Shown here: positions 46,175-56,128 of the stretch, piece by piece | How positions within the stretch are numbered: position 1 is the first letter of the stretch | Layout of the letters: each line of letters starts with the position of its first letter | Source of the DNA: Hetaerina americana | Lineage: Eukaryota; Arthropoda; Insecta; Odonata; Calopterygidae | Length of the DNA stretch: 64,000 nucleotides | Direction of reading: 5' to 3' | NCBI GenBank assembly: GCA_022747635.1 | Contig: JAKTNV010000023.1 | Coordinates: 3,020,848 to 3,084,847, forward strand | The notes under the pieces: model-generated | Told to the model about the DNA's origin: nothing | Databases searched by the model: none | The model's input: only the letters and a program-made list of their open reading frames with translations | Program-made: the position numbers and the translations under genes

Positions 46175-47010
46175 TTGGTCCGAGCGCGCGTTCCGCGCTG
46201 GGTCTCCGCTCTCCCGCCCGTCTCCCGAAGGGGTCCCCCTTCGTCCCCTCGTCTCCGCCGCCGGAAACCTTTCCTTGAGAGTGGTCTTCGGCCACGCCTA
46301 TGGCCGGCCCTCCTCTTCACTCCCGCCCCCTGGGGGCCGCAGCGGGGGACCGCCGCTGCGTACACAGTCCTCTCGCACGCCCCCTCACTCGGTCGGGGGC
46401 CGTGCGGGGTTCGATTTTTCCCCGTGCCGCCCCTCTGCGCCCCACCCACGGCCGTCTTCACCTCCCCCTCGGCCTCCCCTCCCGTGGCCCACCCCCTGCG
46501 CCGCCCCCGCCCCGCACCTCTGCCACGCCAGCCGCCGCGCCACGACGCGCGGCTCTCAAGAACGGGTGCCGCGAGAGTGCCTCTCAGCCATCGATTGGGA
46601 AGCGTGCACCAGCGCCTCTCGCCACCGACGCTCCCTCAAACCCCCCGCCCGCCCCCTCACCATTTCTCCTCCCCCGCACCTCTCCCCCCTCCCCATCCTG
46701 CGAGCATTGTTCTCCCTCCCTCCTTCCGCGCTCAACCCTCTGCCGCCGGCAGAAATAATCCCTCGAACCCTAGGAAGCGAGGCTTCGAGGGAGCGTTGCA
46801 TCCCCATCGCTCTGGCTGGCGGTCTCTGCGACGCAAACCCCGCGAGAGCGCGCGGCACGACGCGGGGGGTATGCCCCCCCTACCTCCCTCTCCCCACCAC
46901 GGGCGACGGAACCCAGAGTCTCACCTCGCGAGGATTGCCTATCGGATTTCTCCGGAAGCGGGTCTCCGCTTCTGCGGGCCGCCTCGCTCTTCCTTCCGTT
47001 GGGGGGCGGG
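46175..47010. promoter_or_regulatory. CpG-island-like GC-rich block
   Basis: About 830 bp of very GC- and CpG-rich, pyrimidine-biased sequence in AT-rich surroundings. Long frames open on both strands and in several phases at once. This is explained by scarcity of AT-rich stop codons, and the encoded Pro/Arg/Ser-rich peptides are low complexity. Such blocks commonly mark promoters and first exons, but none was identifiable. A GC-rich satellite or ribosomal spacer-like fragment is an alternative. Confidence 0.45.
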
Positions 47011-47364
47011 ATTGATGGCAGGGAGATTGGAATGGGCGCCTGGATCTGCAAATTTGAAGGATGGGGCATGTTGGCTGAAAGCATGTGAATCCGTTCGGGT
47101 GTCGGAGTCGAGAAGTGCTCCCTCCGTCTGAGTCATGAATTCCATCTCTCCACGAGTCGTGATCGCTGGGTGGGGGCTGACAAGGAGGGGTTTCTGAAAG
47201 GATTGCACTCCCCTGCCGCCGTCCCATCGTCCACATTTCGCATGTTCAGCGTACGGCTCGCCTTTAGGAATATCAGGCTTTGGTTTCAATCTGGGATTTC
47301 GCAAAATTCCCGGTACGTCTTCCACTTGACACCCGAAGAAAATGCATAAAAGAATTAACCATTT

Positions 47365-47610
47365 TTGGTAATGCGGTGGAGGAGTGCTGGGCTACTGGGG
47401 AGTAGGACCCGAGTCCCAAAGTGGGGACTCCATCGGCGGTATTGGTCGTACCTGGGTTGGCCTGGGTCCCACAAAGTGACGATTCAGTGCACCCCAGCTG
47501 AACACCAATGGCTTGGTGTTTCGGGTATCATATCTTCCTGGGAAACCAATGGTGGTATATGGAGAGGAAAGGACCTTTTTACACTGATTTTTGAATTTCA
47601 CACTCCTTAA
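47365..47610 (+). mobile_element. SINE of the conserved-core family
   Basis: It shares with the copy at 16.5 kb the core TTTCGGGTATCATATCTTCC, then TGGGAAACCA, a GAGGAAAGGACC block, and the 3' motif CTGATTTTTGAATTTCACAC. The head at 47370-47430 is GC-rich and tRNA-like but its B box is eroded. The short open frames crossing it are incidental. Confidence 0.65.
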
Positions 47611-48354
47611 TTAGCCAAATAAGAGGCAAGCTCTGCCTTCACCAATCAAACAAACTTTTGGGTTGACTACTGTAGTGTTTTTCTAGACCATTGTTGGTTA
47701 TCCCGCGCGGAGTTGGTTAGGGTTCAATACCCTCAGCAGAGAACAGGAATATTTATATCGACTCATTTATTTTCGTCTCCCGCGTTGCATTTTCGATTTC
47801 CGTCAGAGTACTCGCGTTTAACTCTTCTTTGCAGTTTCGATTGCCCGCACGCCGTGCTTCTCCTCCATTGGAAAGGGCAGGACACCAAACTAATTAATTC
47901 CTGGCACTGTGAAATTCGCGATGGTATTGCGAAAGGATGCCCTCTGTGCCCACTCGGCAGTCAGTGGAATATATTTATTTGCTCGGGGAATGATTGACTA
48001 ATGCCTAAAGAATTCGACCTCCCCTTTAAAGTGGCGCCATCGCTTGGAGGAGATATTGGCGCTCATGAAAACTGCCGAAGGAAGTTAAAAAAGTGGTTCA
48101 AACTTGCTGTGATTTGCGATAACAATTTGAAATTTAGTTTCACACATATCTTTCAAATTTTTTGTACCTTGTTTTGACGAGGCATTTATTTTTGCATTCC
48201 TGTTTGATTTTTTTGCAAAATAATTTATTCGGTATGCCTTTTTTTGGGTTCAGTTCGTACACAATAATTTTGGAAACAAATATTTTTGAACTCGCGGAGT
48301 GTGGCGATTGAAGACTTTGAGAAATTTGGATTGAATTCCAACACGCGGTTTCTT

Positions 48355-48495
48355 CCGCGTGGGTCCATATTGCTGGGACAACAATGGAGCCGGTATTGCA
48401 GTTGGCGTTTTCCGGTGGGAAATGACTTCTGACCTGAAGAGGCCGACTACAACACCGGCGAAACCGTCGTCCCAGCAATATGGACCCACGCAAAA
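48355..48495. repeat. Imperfect 140-bp palindrome with hammerhead-like motif
   Basis: The outer arms GCGTGGGTCCATATTGCTGG (from 48358) and its complement ending at 48492 pair perfectly over about 23 bp. The inner halves pair imperfectly to the centre near 48425. On the + strand, CTGAAGA (48434-48440), one extra G, GCCG...CGGC and GAAA (48460-48463) follow hammerhead core order. Both strands encode similar peptides beginning GPYCWD. The form resembles the inverted termini of the Penelope-like elements here, but no PLE coding is attached. Confidence 0.6.
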
Positions 48496-48599
48496 GAAAT
48501 CCCCGAAGATCTTCAGAATTTTGTGTGCTTTTAATGACATTTTTACATCGCCCTTCTGAACTTCCACTTAGTTTGCAGCTCAATTTCAGCTAATCCTAT

Positions 48600-50817
48600 A
48601 GTTTTACTGAAGACATTCCTGCCTTATTCGGCTTCAATGCCAAGAATTAAACCACCCAAGCTGGAATTCTATAACCCCTTGGCTATTTACATTTTGTGAG
48701 GAAAATTTAACGAATATTTACACATACTTGGAGAATAGACATACGACCGTTTCATTCAATATTAAATGAACAATACTTCTTCATTATGTAATTCGATAGA
48801 TGCGACACTATTAGAACTCCAACTGCGGCTATGCAGAGGGAATCTAGATGATTCGTCCCCTTGTTAGGGATGCATCATCATGGAATAGACCATGGCAGTG
48901 GGGGAACTCACTGCGCACCGCTGAGCATTAAGTAGAGAGGAAGAAAATAAATTAATTTCAGGATACGGAGCAAGGTATTCGTATGGAGGGAGTTTATTTT
49001 CAATAATAGTTTAGCTTACTGTCGTTTGTGGGAGCACAGTACGTCATGATGCGTCCCCATTGAAACGCATTGTACGCAACAAATCGCGGTGGAAATTGAC
49101 AATTCAATGATTTGCGAATGTTTTATTTCAACAAATTAGAGCCTGTTACTACTTTTCATGACTAAGTGTGAACATAAAGTCCCGAATTTTTTATTTCTCA
49201 CCTCTGTCCTATTTTATTGCCTGACTGCACTAGCTCTAGTTTTTCGTCACTCTTTTACGAAAGGAATGAATATGATTTCATTCGCGAAATTTGTAACTCC
49301 CTAGACATACACGAGCCCATTGAAGTCAGATTTGACCACCTATTCGTTGCTGCCGATTTTCTAGTGCCAAGGCACTTATAATGAATTATATATTATATGG
49401 AGTAGAATTTATGGTATCTGGGCATCAGAGTCCTTTTTTCAACATGCTGAAGAAATAACTCGTGTGAAAGGATTCAAAAATGCAGACGTTATAGAAATAA
49501 TGCAGATATCTATTTAATACATATAATCAGTCATGTGAGCAACATAATAACATATTTTGAGAGGGGAAAGAGCAACGAGTGAAAAACTATGCTACATTAA
49601 ATGCGTGAATAGCAATTGGTATTGGTAGAAAGTTCAAGAAACTGTATTTAACGTTGAAGTTTAATTGTTTATTTAAAAAAAAATAATGATTTAATCTTTG
49701 AGAATCAGTGTTTCGTGAAGTTCTAGTGGCTTGTAAGCGCTGGACCGTCGCTCGCGTAGATTCTATCGACACTGAACTGACGTTCATAAAATCAGTTAAC
49801 TTTCGCTAATGTCCTATTGAAATTGAAGAATTGAAAGTCATTGATGATCAACTTCAATAAGTAACTTTAATAATAATTTGAGAAGTCTTGGTTCGCCTGA
49901 GGTGTGCCATAATAATTTCGTTTAATTAAAATCACACGTGCAAGCAGTCAGTAGCCGAAATCTCGTCCTGCGAACCTATCACGACTTCAATTCGAGGAAG
50001 TTACTTCATTTATATAGTAAATTCTCCGATTCTGAGCTTTCATAGTTAAAAATTAAATTTTTGCCTAAAAAGATTTTCCACAATAAATTTATATCATTTC
50101 TCGATATCGTTCTCGTTTAATTTACTTTCATACATTTCTCACCAAGTTTCGTCCGTTCTCATTCATTTTCGGTCTCCCTACTGCATCCCTCCATGAAAGA
50201 GATACTAAAATTTCTATAAACTTGTAACGAACTTGCGTCATCTGTCAGTTTTGCTGGAGGAAACGCCTTCCAAATGAGTACTGATCCAATGTTAATTAGC
50301 TTTTAAAATAAGCGACTGATTCCTTTGAATGAATGAGGGAAAACATACCGCTTGCATTAAGTCCACAATTTAACGCCGTTAGTCATTTTTTCAAGCAATG
50401 AATCATGTCGTGGGCCGCTGCATACTGTAAGGTAAGGTGAAGGATCCCATTTTAAGTACATGCATCACATATCAACGGCATGTTTTGATGCAGACGAGTT
50501 GCAGCAAAATACCGAGTTGTGATTGACATATGGGACTGCAGGTTGCCTTCAAACAAATTAACAATTTTTATAAACCGATCAAAAGATTGAGGGAGCAAGT
50601 GAGTATACTCAGTGCGAGATTGGAATTTATAATTTCGCCCAGTTTGAACTTTACTGAATTTTGGAGAAAAGAGAAAATTTATGAACTTTATTCATATGCA
50701 TGCTCAAAATGTGCATTATATTAAAAGTATTTGAAATTGGACACAGAGAACTAATAAAAAAGAGATGAAAGTCACAAGACATCTACGAGGTTGTGTAAAA
50801 ACGTAACAAAAAGAAAC
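48600..50817. other. AT-rich non-coding stretch, no gene seen
   Basis: Short frames only, with no motif or repeat support. It ends at the left target-site duplication of PLE-1. Confidence 0.45.
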
Positions 50818-50831
50818 TTACGGGAAACTGA
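50818..50831. repeat. Left 14-bp target-site duplication of PLE-1
   Basis: TTACGGGAAACTGA, repeated exactly at 58615-58628 in the same orientation, with the whole 7.8-kb composite between. Confidence 0.85.
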
Positions 50832-50917
50832 GATAAAGGAGATAGCTTCAGGCGTCACTTTGTGGAAACGATACATATTGCAAAGGAAACACTTGGTTTT
50901 TCCACATAAAATATTTA

Positions 50918-50960
50918 TTCACGACCTAGGTTTCGACGCTCAGCGTCATCTTCAGGTGAA
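50918..50960 (-). ncRNA. Hammerhead-type ribozyme, left PLE-1 terminus
   Basis: The exact inverse of the right-terminus copy at 58530-58572: core CTGAAGA and GAAA, stem I TTCAC/GTGAA, stem II GACGC/GCGTC, stem III ACC/GGT, on the minus strand. See the right copy for pairing details. Confidence 0.65.
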
Positions 50961-50997
50961 ATACAGGCCAAAATCTTTCTTTATATACATCTACATC

Positions 50998-51056
50998 TAC
51001 ATCTACTCAATACCCCGCAAGCCGCCGCAAGGGCGTGTGGCGGGGGGTGCTAGGAC
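50998..51056 (-). promoter_or_regulatory. Conserved 3'-end hairpin of the CR1-type LINEs
   Basis: On the minus strand CCGCC and GGCGG pair around ACACGCCCTTGC, within CACCCCCCGCCACACGCCC and GGCGGCTTGCGGGG. TAGATG repeats then end the element. The same block closes the LINE pieces at 40348-40716 and 57397-58381. It is probably the RT recognition element in LINE RNA. Confidence 0.6.
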
Positions 51057-51282
51057 ACCACCCATAATTTAGAAAAGAAAAAAAAAAAAAATCGCATGCA
51101 ATAACAACAAAATCATATATAAAAAAAAAACATGGCATACATTCATGCATGAACACTTACACCCCACACACATGCAAACACTCAAACTACCAACTAACAT
51201 ACACATGCACCTGAAAGTATACCTAACATCTCTATAGTGTTTAATTTTGTTCCGACTTGTAAATTCAAAGTTTTTAATATTT

Positions 51283-54200
51283 CTAAAGTGACTTCGGTTT
51301 CTTGCTATTATGATTACTGATTGTTCGGGGAAAGAATGAGTATTTGTACCTATCTGTCTTGGAATCTATCTCCCTTAGTTTATCTTTGTGGTCTGATCTA
51401 CCTAAGTAGTGTGGGGCCATTATAATTCCTTCAGTGTCATATTTAAACTCGTTTGTTCTGAACCTTTCTAAAAGTCTAAGCCTCGCTTGTTCTCTCCGCA
51501 CTTCAAGTGGTTCCCAGCCTAAATCCCCTAAGAGACCTGTCACACTTGTGTTTTTATCATAACAATTTTTAACGAATCTAGCGGATTTTCTCTGGACTTT
51601 ATCTAATTCTTTTTGCCAAATTTTCTCCCACGGATCCCAAATACTTGCGGCATATTCCAAATGAGGTCTAACTAGAGCAAAATAACACCTCTCTTTAACT
51701 TTTTCATTACATTTCCCCACCACCCGTTTTATGAAGCCAAGTTTCTTTAAAGCTGATCCGCATATTGTCCTGATATGTGCTCCCCATGAAATGCGTGGTG
51801 TTAGAACAACCCCCAAATATTTAACTTGATTTGCCGTAGTCAATACTGAACCCTCTATTTTGTAGTTTATATCCTGTTCCTCGCTTCCTTTATTCCAAAA
51901 TTTCAAAACTGCACATTTATCTATATTAAGTGTTAATCCCCATTTATTGCACCATCCCGAGATATTGTCTAAGTCTCTAGAGAGTAGCTCGCGATCTAGT
52001 TGGCTCCTTATTTCCCTGTATATCACCGTGTCGTCAGCAAATAACCTTAGATTGCTACTAACGTGTGTGCTTAAGTCATTTATGTATATTAAGAACAGAA
52101 GAGGCCCTATTACACTTCCCTGGGGGACGCCCGAAGTAACATCTCTCTCCGTTGAGCACAACCCATCTATGACTACTATTTGTTTGCGGTTTGACAAGAA
52201 GTCCCTAATCCAATTAATTATTTTCTTATTGATCCCATAGTATTTAAGTTTGTGTAACAATTTATTGTGTGGGACTTTGTCGAAGGCTTTTTTGAAATCC
52301 AGGAATACTGCATCGACTTGGGTGTTGTTTTCTTCCGATCTAAGTATATCGTGAATGAAGAGACCAAGTTGTGTTTCGCAAGATCTGCTTTTCCTAAATC
52401 CGTGCTGGTTGTGGATTAGTATTTTCCTACTATCAAGAAATTTCATAATGTTAGTGACAATAACGTGTTCCAATATTTTACAAGAGATCGATGTTAAAGA
52501 AATGGGTCGGTAATTGGTTGGTTTATCCCTATCGCCGCCTTTATAGATGGGAGTTATATGGGCTAGCTTCCAGTCGCGAGGCACTGAGCCTTCTTCTATC
52601 GATTTTAGAAAAACAATATGTAAAAATGGGGCAATGTCGTCAGCTAATTCCTTTAATATTCTAGCAGGTATTTCTTCCGGACCAGGTGCCTTGTGTGCTT
52701 TGATACTACGGAGCAGATGTACTATTCCCTGCTTGGTCAGTGTAAGATCGCTCATGTGTTCCCCGGGTGGGTGTGGAGGATCGTTTGGTGCGTTTGTGTT
52801 TTTGTTGTAGACGCTCTGGAAAAAATGGTTTAAAATATTTGCCTTTTTCACGCTATCTGTAATGATTTCTCCATTTTCCGTGTTCAAAGAGTGAACAGTG
52901 GGACGTTTACCCTGTATTTCCCTAACATAGGACCAGAATGACTTTGGATTTTCCTCAAGATATTCGCTTAGCATTTTAGATTTAAAAGAGTGTAGTGCTG
53001 TGCGCATAATACTTTTCGTCTTACTACGACATTCTTTTAGTAGCTGTTTGGTTGTATTCACAAAACTTATATCGTCACTTTTTAAACTCTTTTTGAAATT
53101 TGACTGTAGCTTTCTTTGCCTTCTTAATGCCGATCTGACTTCCCCGTTGTACCATCTAGGTTCCTTACTGTCGCATTTGAGTTTGGACGGGATGTACGTC
53201 TTTATTCCTTCGCGTAAAATATTTAAGAAATAATTCCAAGTGTTCTCTGTATTTGTTGTCAGTGTTTTTGTCTTGTATTCCGGTAATTTTATCTTTAAAT
53301 ATTCTCTTAGTCCGTTAAAATTTGCCTTGTTGTATAGGTATATTTTACGCTTTTCTTTGTTTATTTTGACGAACTTAGTTTTTAACTCCACAAGAATAGC
53401 CTTATGGTCACTGATTCCGTCTATTATTTCAATGTTAGTAATGATTTCGGGCATAGAAGTCGCAAAGATGTCTAGTATGCTTTGGCCCCTTGTTGGTGAT
53501 TTAACTATTTGTTCTAAGGAGTGTTTTGTGAATATATGAAGGAGTTCTTGGCATGAATCTCTGTTTTTGGCAGATTTTCCCACGCAATAGTTTTCCCAGT
53601 CAATTGACGGTAGATTTGTGTCACCAGCGATTATAGTAATACTGTTGCTTTGTCTGCTGCTGATAGTGGATATTTGTTCGTCGAGCTTGTGTAGGACATC
53701 TGTGTTAGAAACTGGGGGTCTATAAAATGAACACACGTATAGGCTTCTGCCGTTGTAGTCCTTAATGTTGCACCAAACGCTTTCTATGTCATCTACGTCG
53801 CATTCATATCGTTGGCTACTAAGATGTGACTTTACTGCAATGAATACTCCCCCACCCAACCTATTTTGTCTGTCCCTTCTGTAAATTGTGAAACCGTTTG
53901 GAAAAACCTCATTGTTTGCTATATCTCCCGTGAGCCAACTTTCTGTTCCAACTACTATGTCTGCGTTTGTACTGACGAAAATATGTTCAATATCCGATAT
54001 TTTGTTTCTAATGCTACGGCAATTTAATGTTATAATTTTAATATGGCTAATAACTTCTTGTTTTTCGGTTTTATGTACGCTAACAAAACTGTTTTGAGAC
54101 GATTCGTGGTGAACAGAGACAAAAGAATTACATTCACTTGCATTGCTATCTGTTATGTATGTAGAGGCACCAATTTTATTAAATTTACGTGGGTTATATG

Positions 54201-54372
54201 TTGTTTTAACGCAAGTGCTTGTTTGTTCAATATTTTTGGGGATTTGAGAGGCATTACCTGAACTGAATTGACAAAAAGCGCTGGATTCTACTTTATTTTT
54301 CCCAATATATGACCTACGCTCTTGCCTACCAGCTATGCTAAACCCTCGACACGTGTTCGTGTAACCTACGCG
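51283..54372 (-). CDS. CR1-type LINE ORF2: endonuclease and reverse transcriptase, intact frame
   Basis: About 1029 codons without a stop. Endonuclease motifs in order: ITLNCRSIRNKIS (about 54030), VVGTESWL (about 53950), VCSFYRPP (about 53730), IAGDTNLPSIDWENY (about 53625), GISDHKAILVEL (about 53420). RT motifs: NYRPISLTSISCKILEHV (about 52530), NQHGFRKSRSCETQL, DAVFLDFKKAFDKVPH (first Asp), SGVPQGSVIGPLLFLIYIND, LRLFADDTVIY (catalytic DD, about 52040). The C-terminus has KVKERCYFALVRPHLEYAAS. All catalytic residues are present. No ATG lies upstream of the endonuclease: position 53859, which might be taken as a start, is TTG inside the domain. The frame opens at 54372, overlapping ORF1 by 35 nt. 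It could encode an active protein; the exact clade (CR1, L2 or Daphne-like) is not resolved. Confidence 0.9.
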   Translation of the reverse strand, partial: RVGYTNTCRGFSIAGRQERRSYIGKNKVESSAFCQFSSGNASQIPKNIEQTSTCVKTTYNPRKFNKIGASTYITDSNASECNSFVSVHHESSQNSFVSVHKTEKQEVISHIKIITLNCRSIRNKISDIEHIFVSTNADIVVGTESWLTGDIANNEVFPNGFTIYRRDRQNRLGGGVFIAVKSHLSSQRYECDVDDIESVWCNIKDYNGRSLYVCSFYRPPVSNTDVLHKLDEQISTISSRQSNSITIIAGDTNLPSIDWENYCVGKSAKNRDSCQELLHIFTKHSLEQIVKSPTRGQSILDIFATSMPEIITNIEIIDGISDHKAILVELKTKFVKINKEKRKIYLYNKANFNGLREYLKIKLPEYKTKTLTTNTENTWNYFLNILREGIKTYIPSKLKCDSKEPRWYNGEVRSALRRQRKLQSNFKKSLKSDDISFVNTTKQLLKECRSKTKSIMRTALHSFKSKMLSEYLEENPKSFWSYVREIQGKRPTVHSLNTENGEIITDSVKKANILNHFFQSVYNKNTNAPNDPPHPPGEHMSDLTLTKQGIVHLLRSIKAHKAPGPEEIPARILKELADDIAPFLHIVFLKSIEEGSVPRDWKLAHITPIYKGGDRDKPTNYRPISLTSISCKILEHVIVTNIMKFLDSRKILIHNQHGFRKSRSCETQLGLFIHDILRSEENNTQVDAVFLDFKKAFDKVPHNKLLHKLKYYGINKKIINWIRDFLSNRKQIVVIDGLCSTERDVTSGVPQGSVIGPLLFLIYINDLSTHVSSNLRLFADDTVIYREIRSQLDRELLSRDLDNISGWCNKWGLTLNIDKCAVLKFWNKGSEEQDINYKIEGSVLTTANQVKYLGVVLTPRISWGAHIRTICGSALKKLGFIKRVVGKCNEKVKERCYFALVRPHLEYAASIWDPWEKIWQKELDKVQRKSARFVKNCYDKNTSVTGLLGDLGWEPLEVRREQARLRLLERFRTNEFKYDTEGIIMAPHYLGRSDHKDKLREIDSKTDRYKYSFFPRTISNHNSKKPKSL

Positions 54373-54736
54373 CTACCAACTGCGATGCCTCGGCAGTATA
54401 ATGGACCCCGGAGCGATTAAGGGGTACCCGACACGATGAGAGGACGGGCCTCAGATCAACGAAGTCCGCTCCGATTCCCCGGCAAAATCCCAGCAATCTC
54501 TCATTTAAACTCTCAATGCGGCTCCAAACGAGCCTTCCGCGGTCTGAACGCGGCACAATACTACATATACTTAATTTAATTGGGACCTTCAACTCTGCCT
54601 CGACTCGTTTCACCTCCGAGTGCATCTCCTTAAAGGAGCGCAGGATCTCTTCAGATCCACGTTCCGAGGCGTCGTTTGTCCCGACATGAGCCACAATGCG
54701 TAGCTTGGAGCAGCCCGTATTACTGACCTGACCTGA
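54338..54736 (-). CDS. LINE ORF1 C-terminal part with SGNH (GDSL-like) hydrolase motifs, truncated
   Basis: An open frame from the LINE's 5' truncation point (SGQVSNTGCSKLRIVAHVG) to a stop at 54338. IVAHVGTNDASERG carries the GTND block of SGNH hydrolases. LNRSGVHYTAEASQLVARRL supplies the terminal His block, where the usual D..H is changed to RSGVH. Esterase-type ORF1 proteins are known in CR1-superfamily LINEs and may assist lipid or RNA interaction. The N-terminal half, with the catalytic Ser, is missing. Its last 35 nt overlap ORF2 in another frame. Confidence 0.75.
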   Translation of the reverse strand, partial: SGQVSNTGCSKLRIVAHVGTNDASERGSEEILRSFKEMHSEVKRVEAELKVPIKLSICSIVPRSDRGRLVWSRIESLNERLLGFCRGIGADFVDLRPVLSSCRVPLNRSGVHYTAEASQLVARRLHEHVSRV

Positions 54737-54935
54737 ACAGAAGGAATGGGGAGGTGGGGGGGGTGTGTATGGATGTAAGAAAGGAAGAGGAGATGGTGGG
54801 GGAGGGAAAGGAGCGGGATTGGGGTATTACTGAGAAGGAGGAGTCAAGGTTAGTCTCCGGGGGGGGGGAGAAGGGGGGGGGAGGTTAAGGAAGCATGGTA
54901 GGGAAAGGGTTGCCTGGCGGGGGTCCGCCTTGGGG

Positions 54936-56120
54936 TTAGTGGAGATAGGACAAAGAGTTTGGGAGTTTAAGGTTGAGGAGGGGTGACCGGGAGTTACATA
55001 GCACGTCGTTCACTATATTACAGGAAGAATTTGCTCTTTCCAATATCTCCATATTTTCCAAAATGTCCAACCGGGGGCCTTTTCTTTCGAAATGGAGAAA
55101 CTCCACGCTGAAATCACTCTTATGGTTCTGGTCAATCAAATGCTTGGCAAATTGAGATTTTCCATTACCGTTCTTCAGGCAGGCCTGGTGCTCCTTCACA
55201 CGTTCTCGGAACTTCCTTCCCGTCTGGCCTACGTAGACGGCGGAGCATTCACAGGTTAGCTTGTACACTCCGCTCCTTTCCGATTTTGGGATTTCGTCTT
55301 TGTTATTTGCGAGGATGTTTCGCAAGTTGCGTCTATTGTAAAAGGCTGGCTTTATCCGTTTTTTTGGTAACACTTTAGCGACCGAGAGAGACAACTGTCC
55401 TAGGAAGGGAAGCCTGCGCCACTTGGCTTCTGAAAAAACATTATGATTGAAACCATATATTAACAGCGTGCTTAGTTTTTTTCTTTTACACTGGTATAAA
55501 CGGTCAATTAATTGGGGCGTGTAACCATTGCTGTGCGCTATCTGTTTAATAATAGACAGTTCTTTCGCAATATTGCGCGAAGACATGGGCACGTTAATTA
55601 CTCTATTAATCATTGCATGAAAAGAAGACAGTTTTTGAGAAAAGTGGTGCCTGGATGTGGCATGGATTACTTGATCTGTGTAAGATTTTTTTCTGTAGAT
55701 TGCAAATTCCAATTTCTGATTGACTCTAGTTACTACTAAGTCTAGAAAATTAAGAGAGCCATTGCTCTCCTTTTCTAAAGTGAATTTAATGGATTTGTTG
55801 ATTGAGTTAATGAACATTAAAAAATTGTCAAGTTGTCTCTCCGATCCTGACCATATACAAAAAACGTCGTCGACATAACGGAACCAGCGATAGACGTTAT
55901 TCACTAAGGAGTTGTGGTGAGCAAAAATGTCTCTTTCCACCTGACACATAAAGATATCGGCTAATAATGGAGATAGGGGTGACCCCATCGCCAGCCCTTT
56001 TGGTTGTTCATATATTCTCCCATTGAATTTAAAATAATTTTGCGCAACGCATGTTTTTAGACCTGAGCACACTTCACTTATAATGGGGAACGGAACCGCC
56101 TTCTGTATGAGGAGGTCTTC
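54936..56120 (-). pseudogene. PLE-1 RT C-terminal half plus GIY-YIG nuclease, left copy
   Basis: The open frame runs from the palindrome centre (EDLLIQKAVPFPIISEV) to a stop at 54936. It has QPKGLAMGSPLSPLLADIF (RT), WFRYVDDVFCIW with the catalytic DD, GSLNFLDLVVTR, then SGVYKLTCECSAVYVGQTGR and KFRERVKEH of the GIY-YIG nuclease, ending LPNSLSYLH. No start codon: the apparent first residue at 56072 is GTG. The RT fingers and first catalytic Asp block are missing, so polymerase activity is not expected. The nuclease domain looks complete. Protein identical to the right copy. Confidence 0.9.
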
Positions 56121-56128
56121 GGCGAGCT

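Larger units (their letters stand above)
50988..54736 (-). mobile_element. CR1/Jockey-superfamily LINE inserted in the left PLE-1 arm
   Basis: About 3.75 kb on the minus strand: 3' end of an SGNH-type ORF1 (54338-54736), full ORF2 (51283-54372), and a 3' UTR ending in a GC-rich hairpin and TAGATG repeats (+ strand CATCTACATCTAC at 50988). The surrounding PLE arm reads continuously across it when compared with the right arm (TTTATATA joined to ACAGAAGG), so the limits are exact. No target duplication is evident. It is 5'-truncated within ORF1. Confidence 0.9.

Noticed and set aside
46175..47325. Overlapping 100-318-codon frames on both strands of the GC-rich block
   Set aside because: Stop codons are rare in such GC-rich DNA. 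The products are low-complexity Pro/Arg/Ser stretches, and several phases are open at once, so none is favoured.
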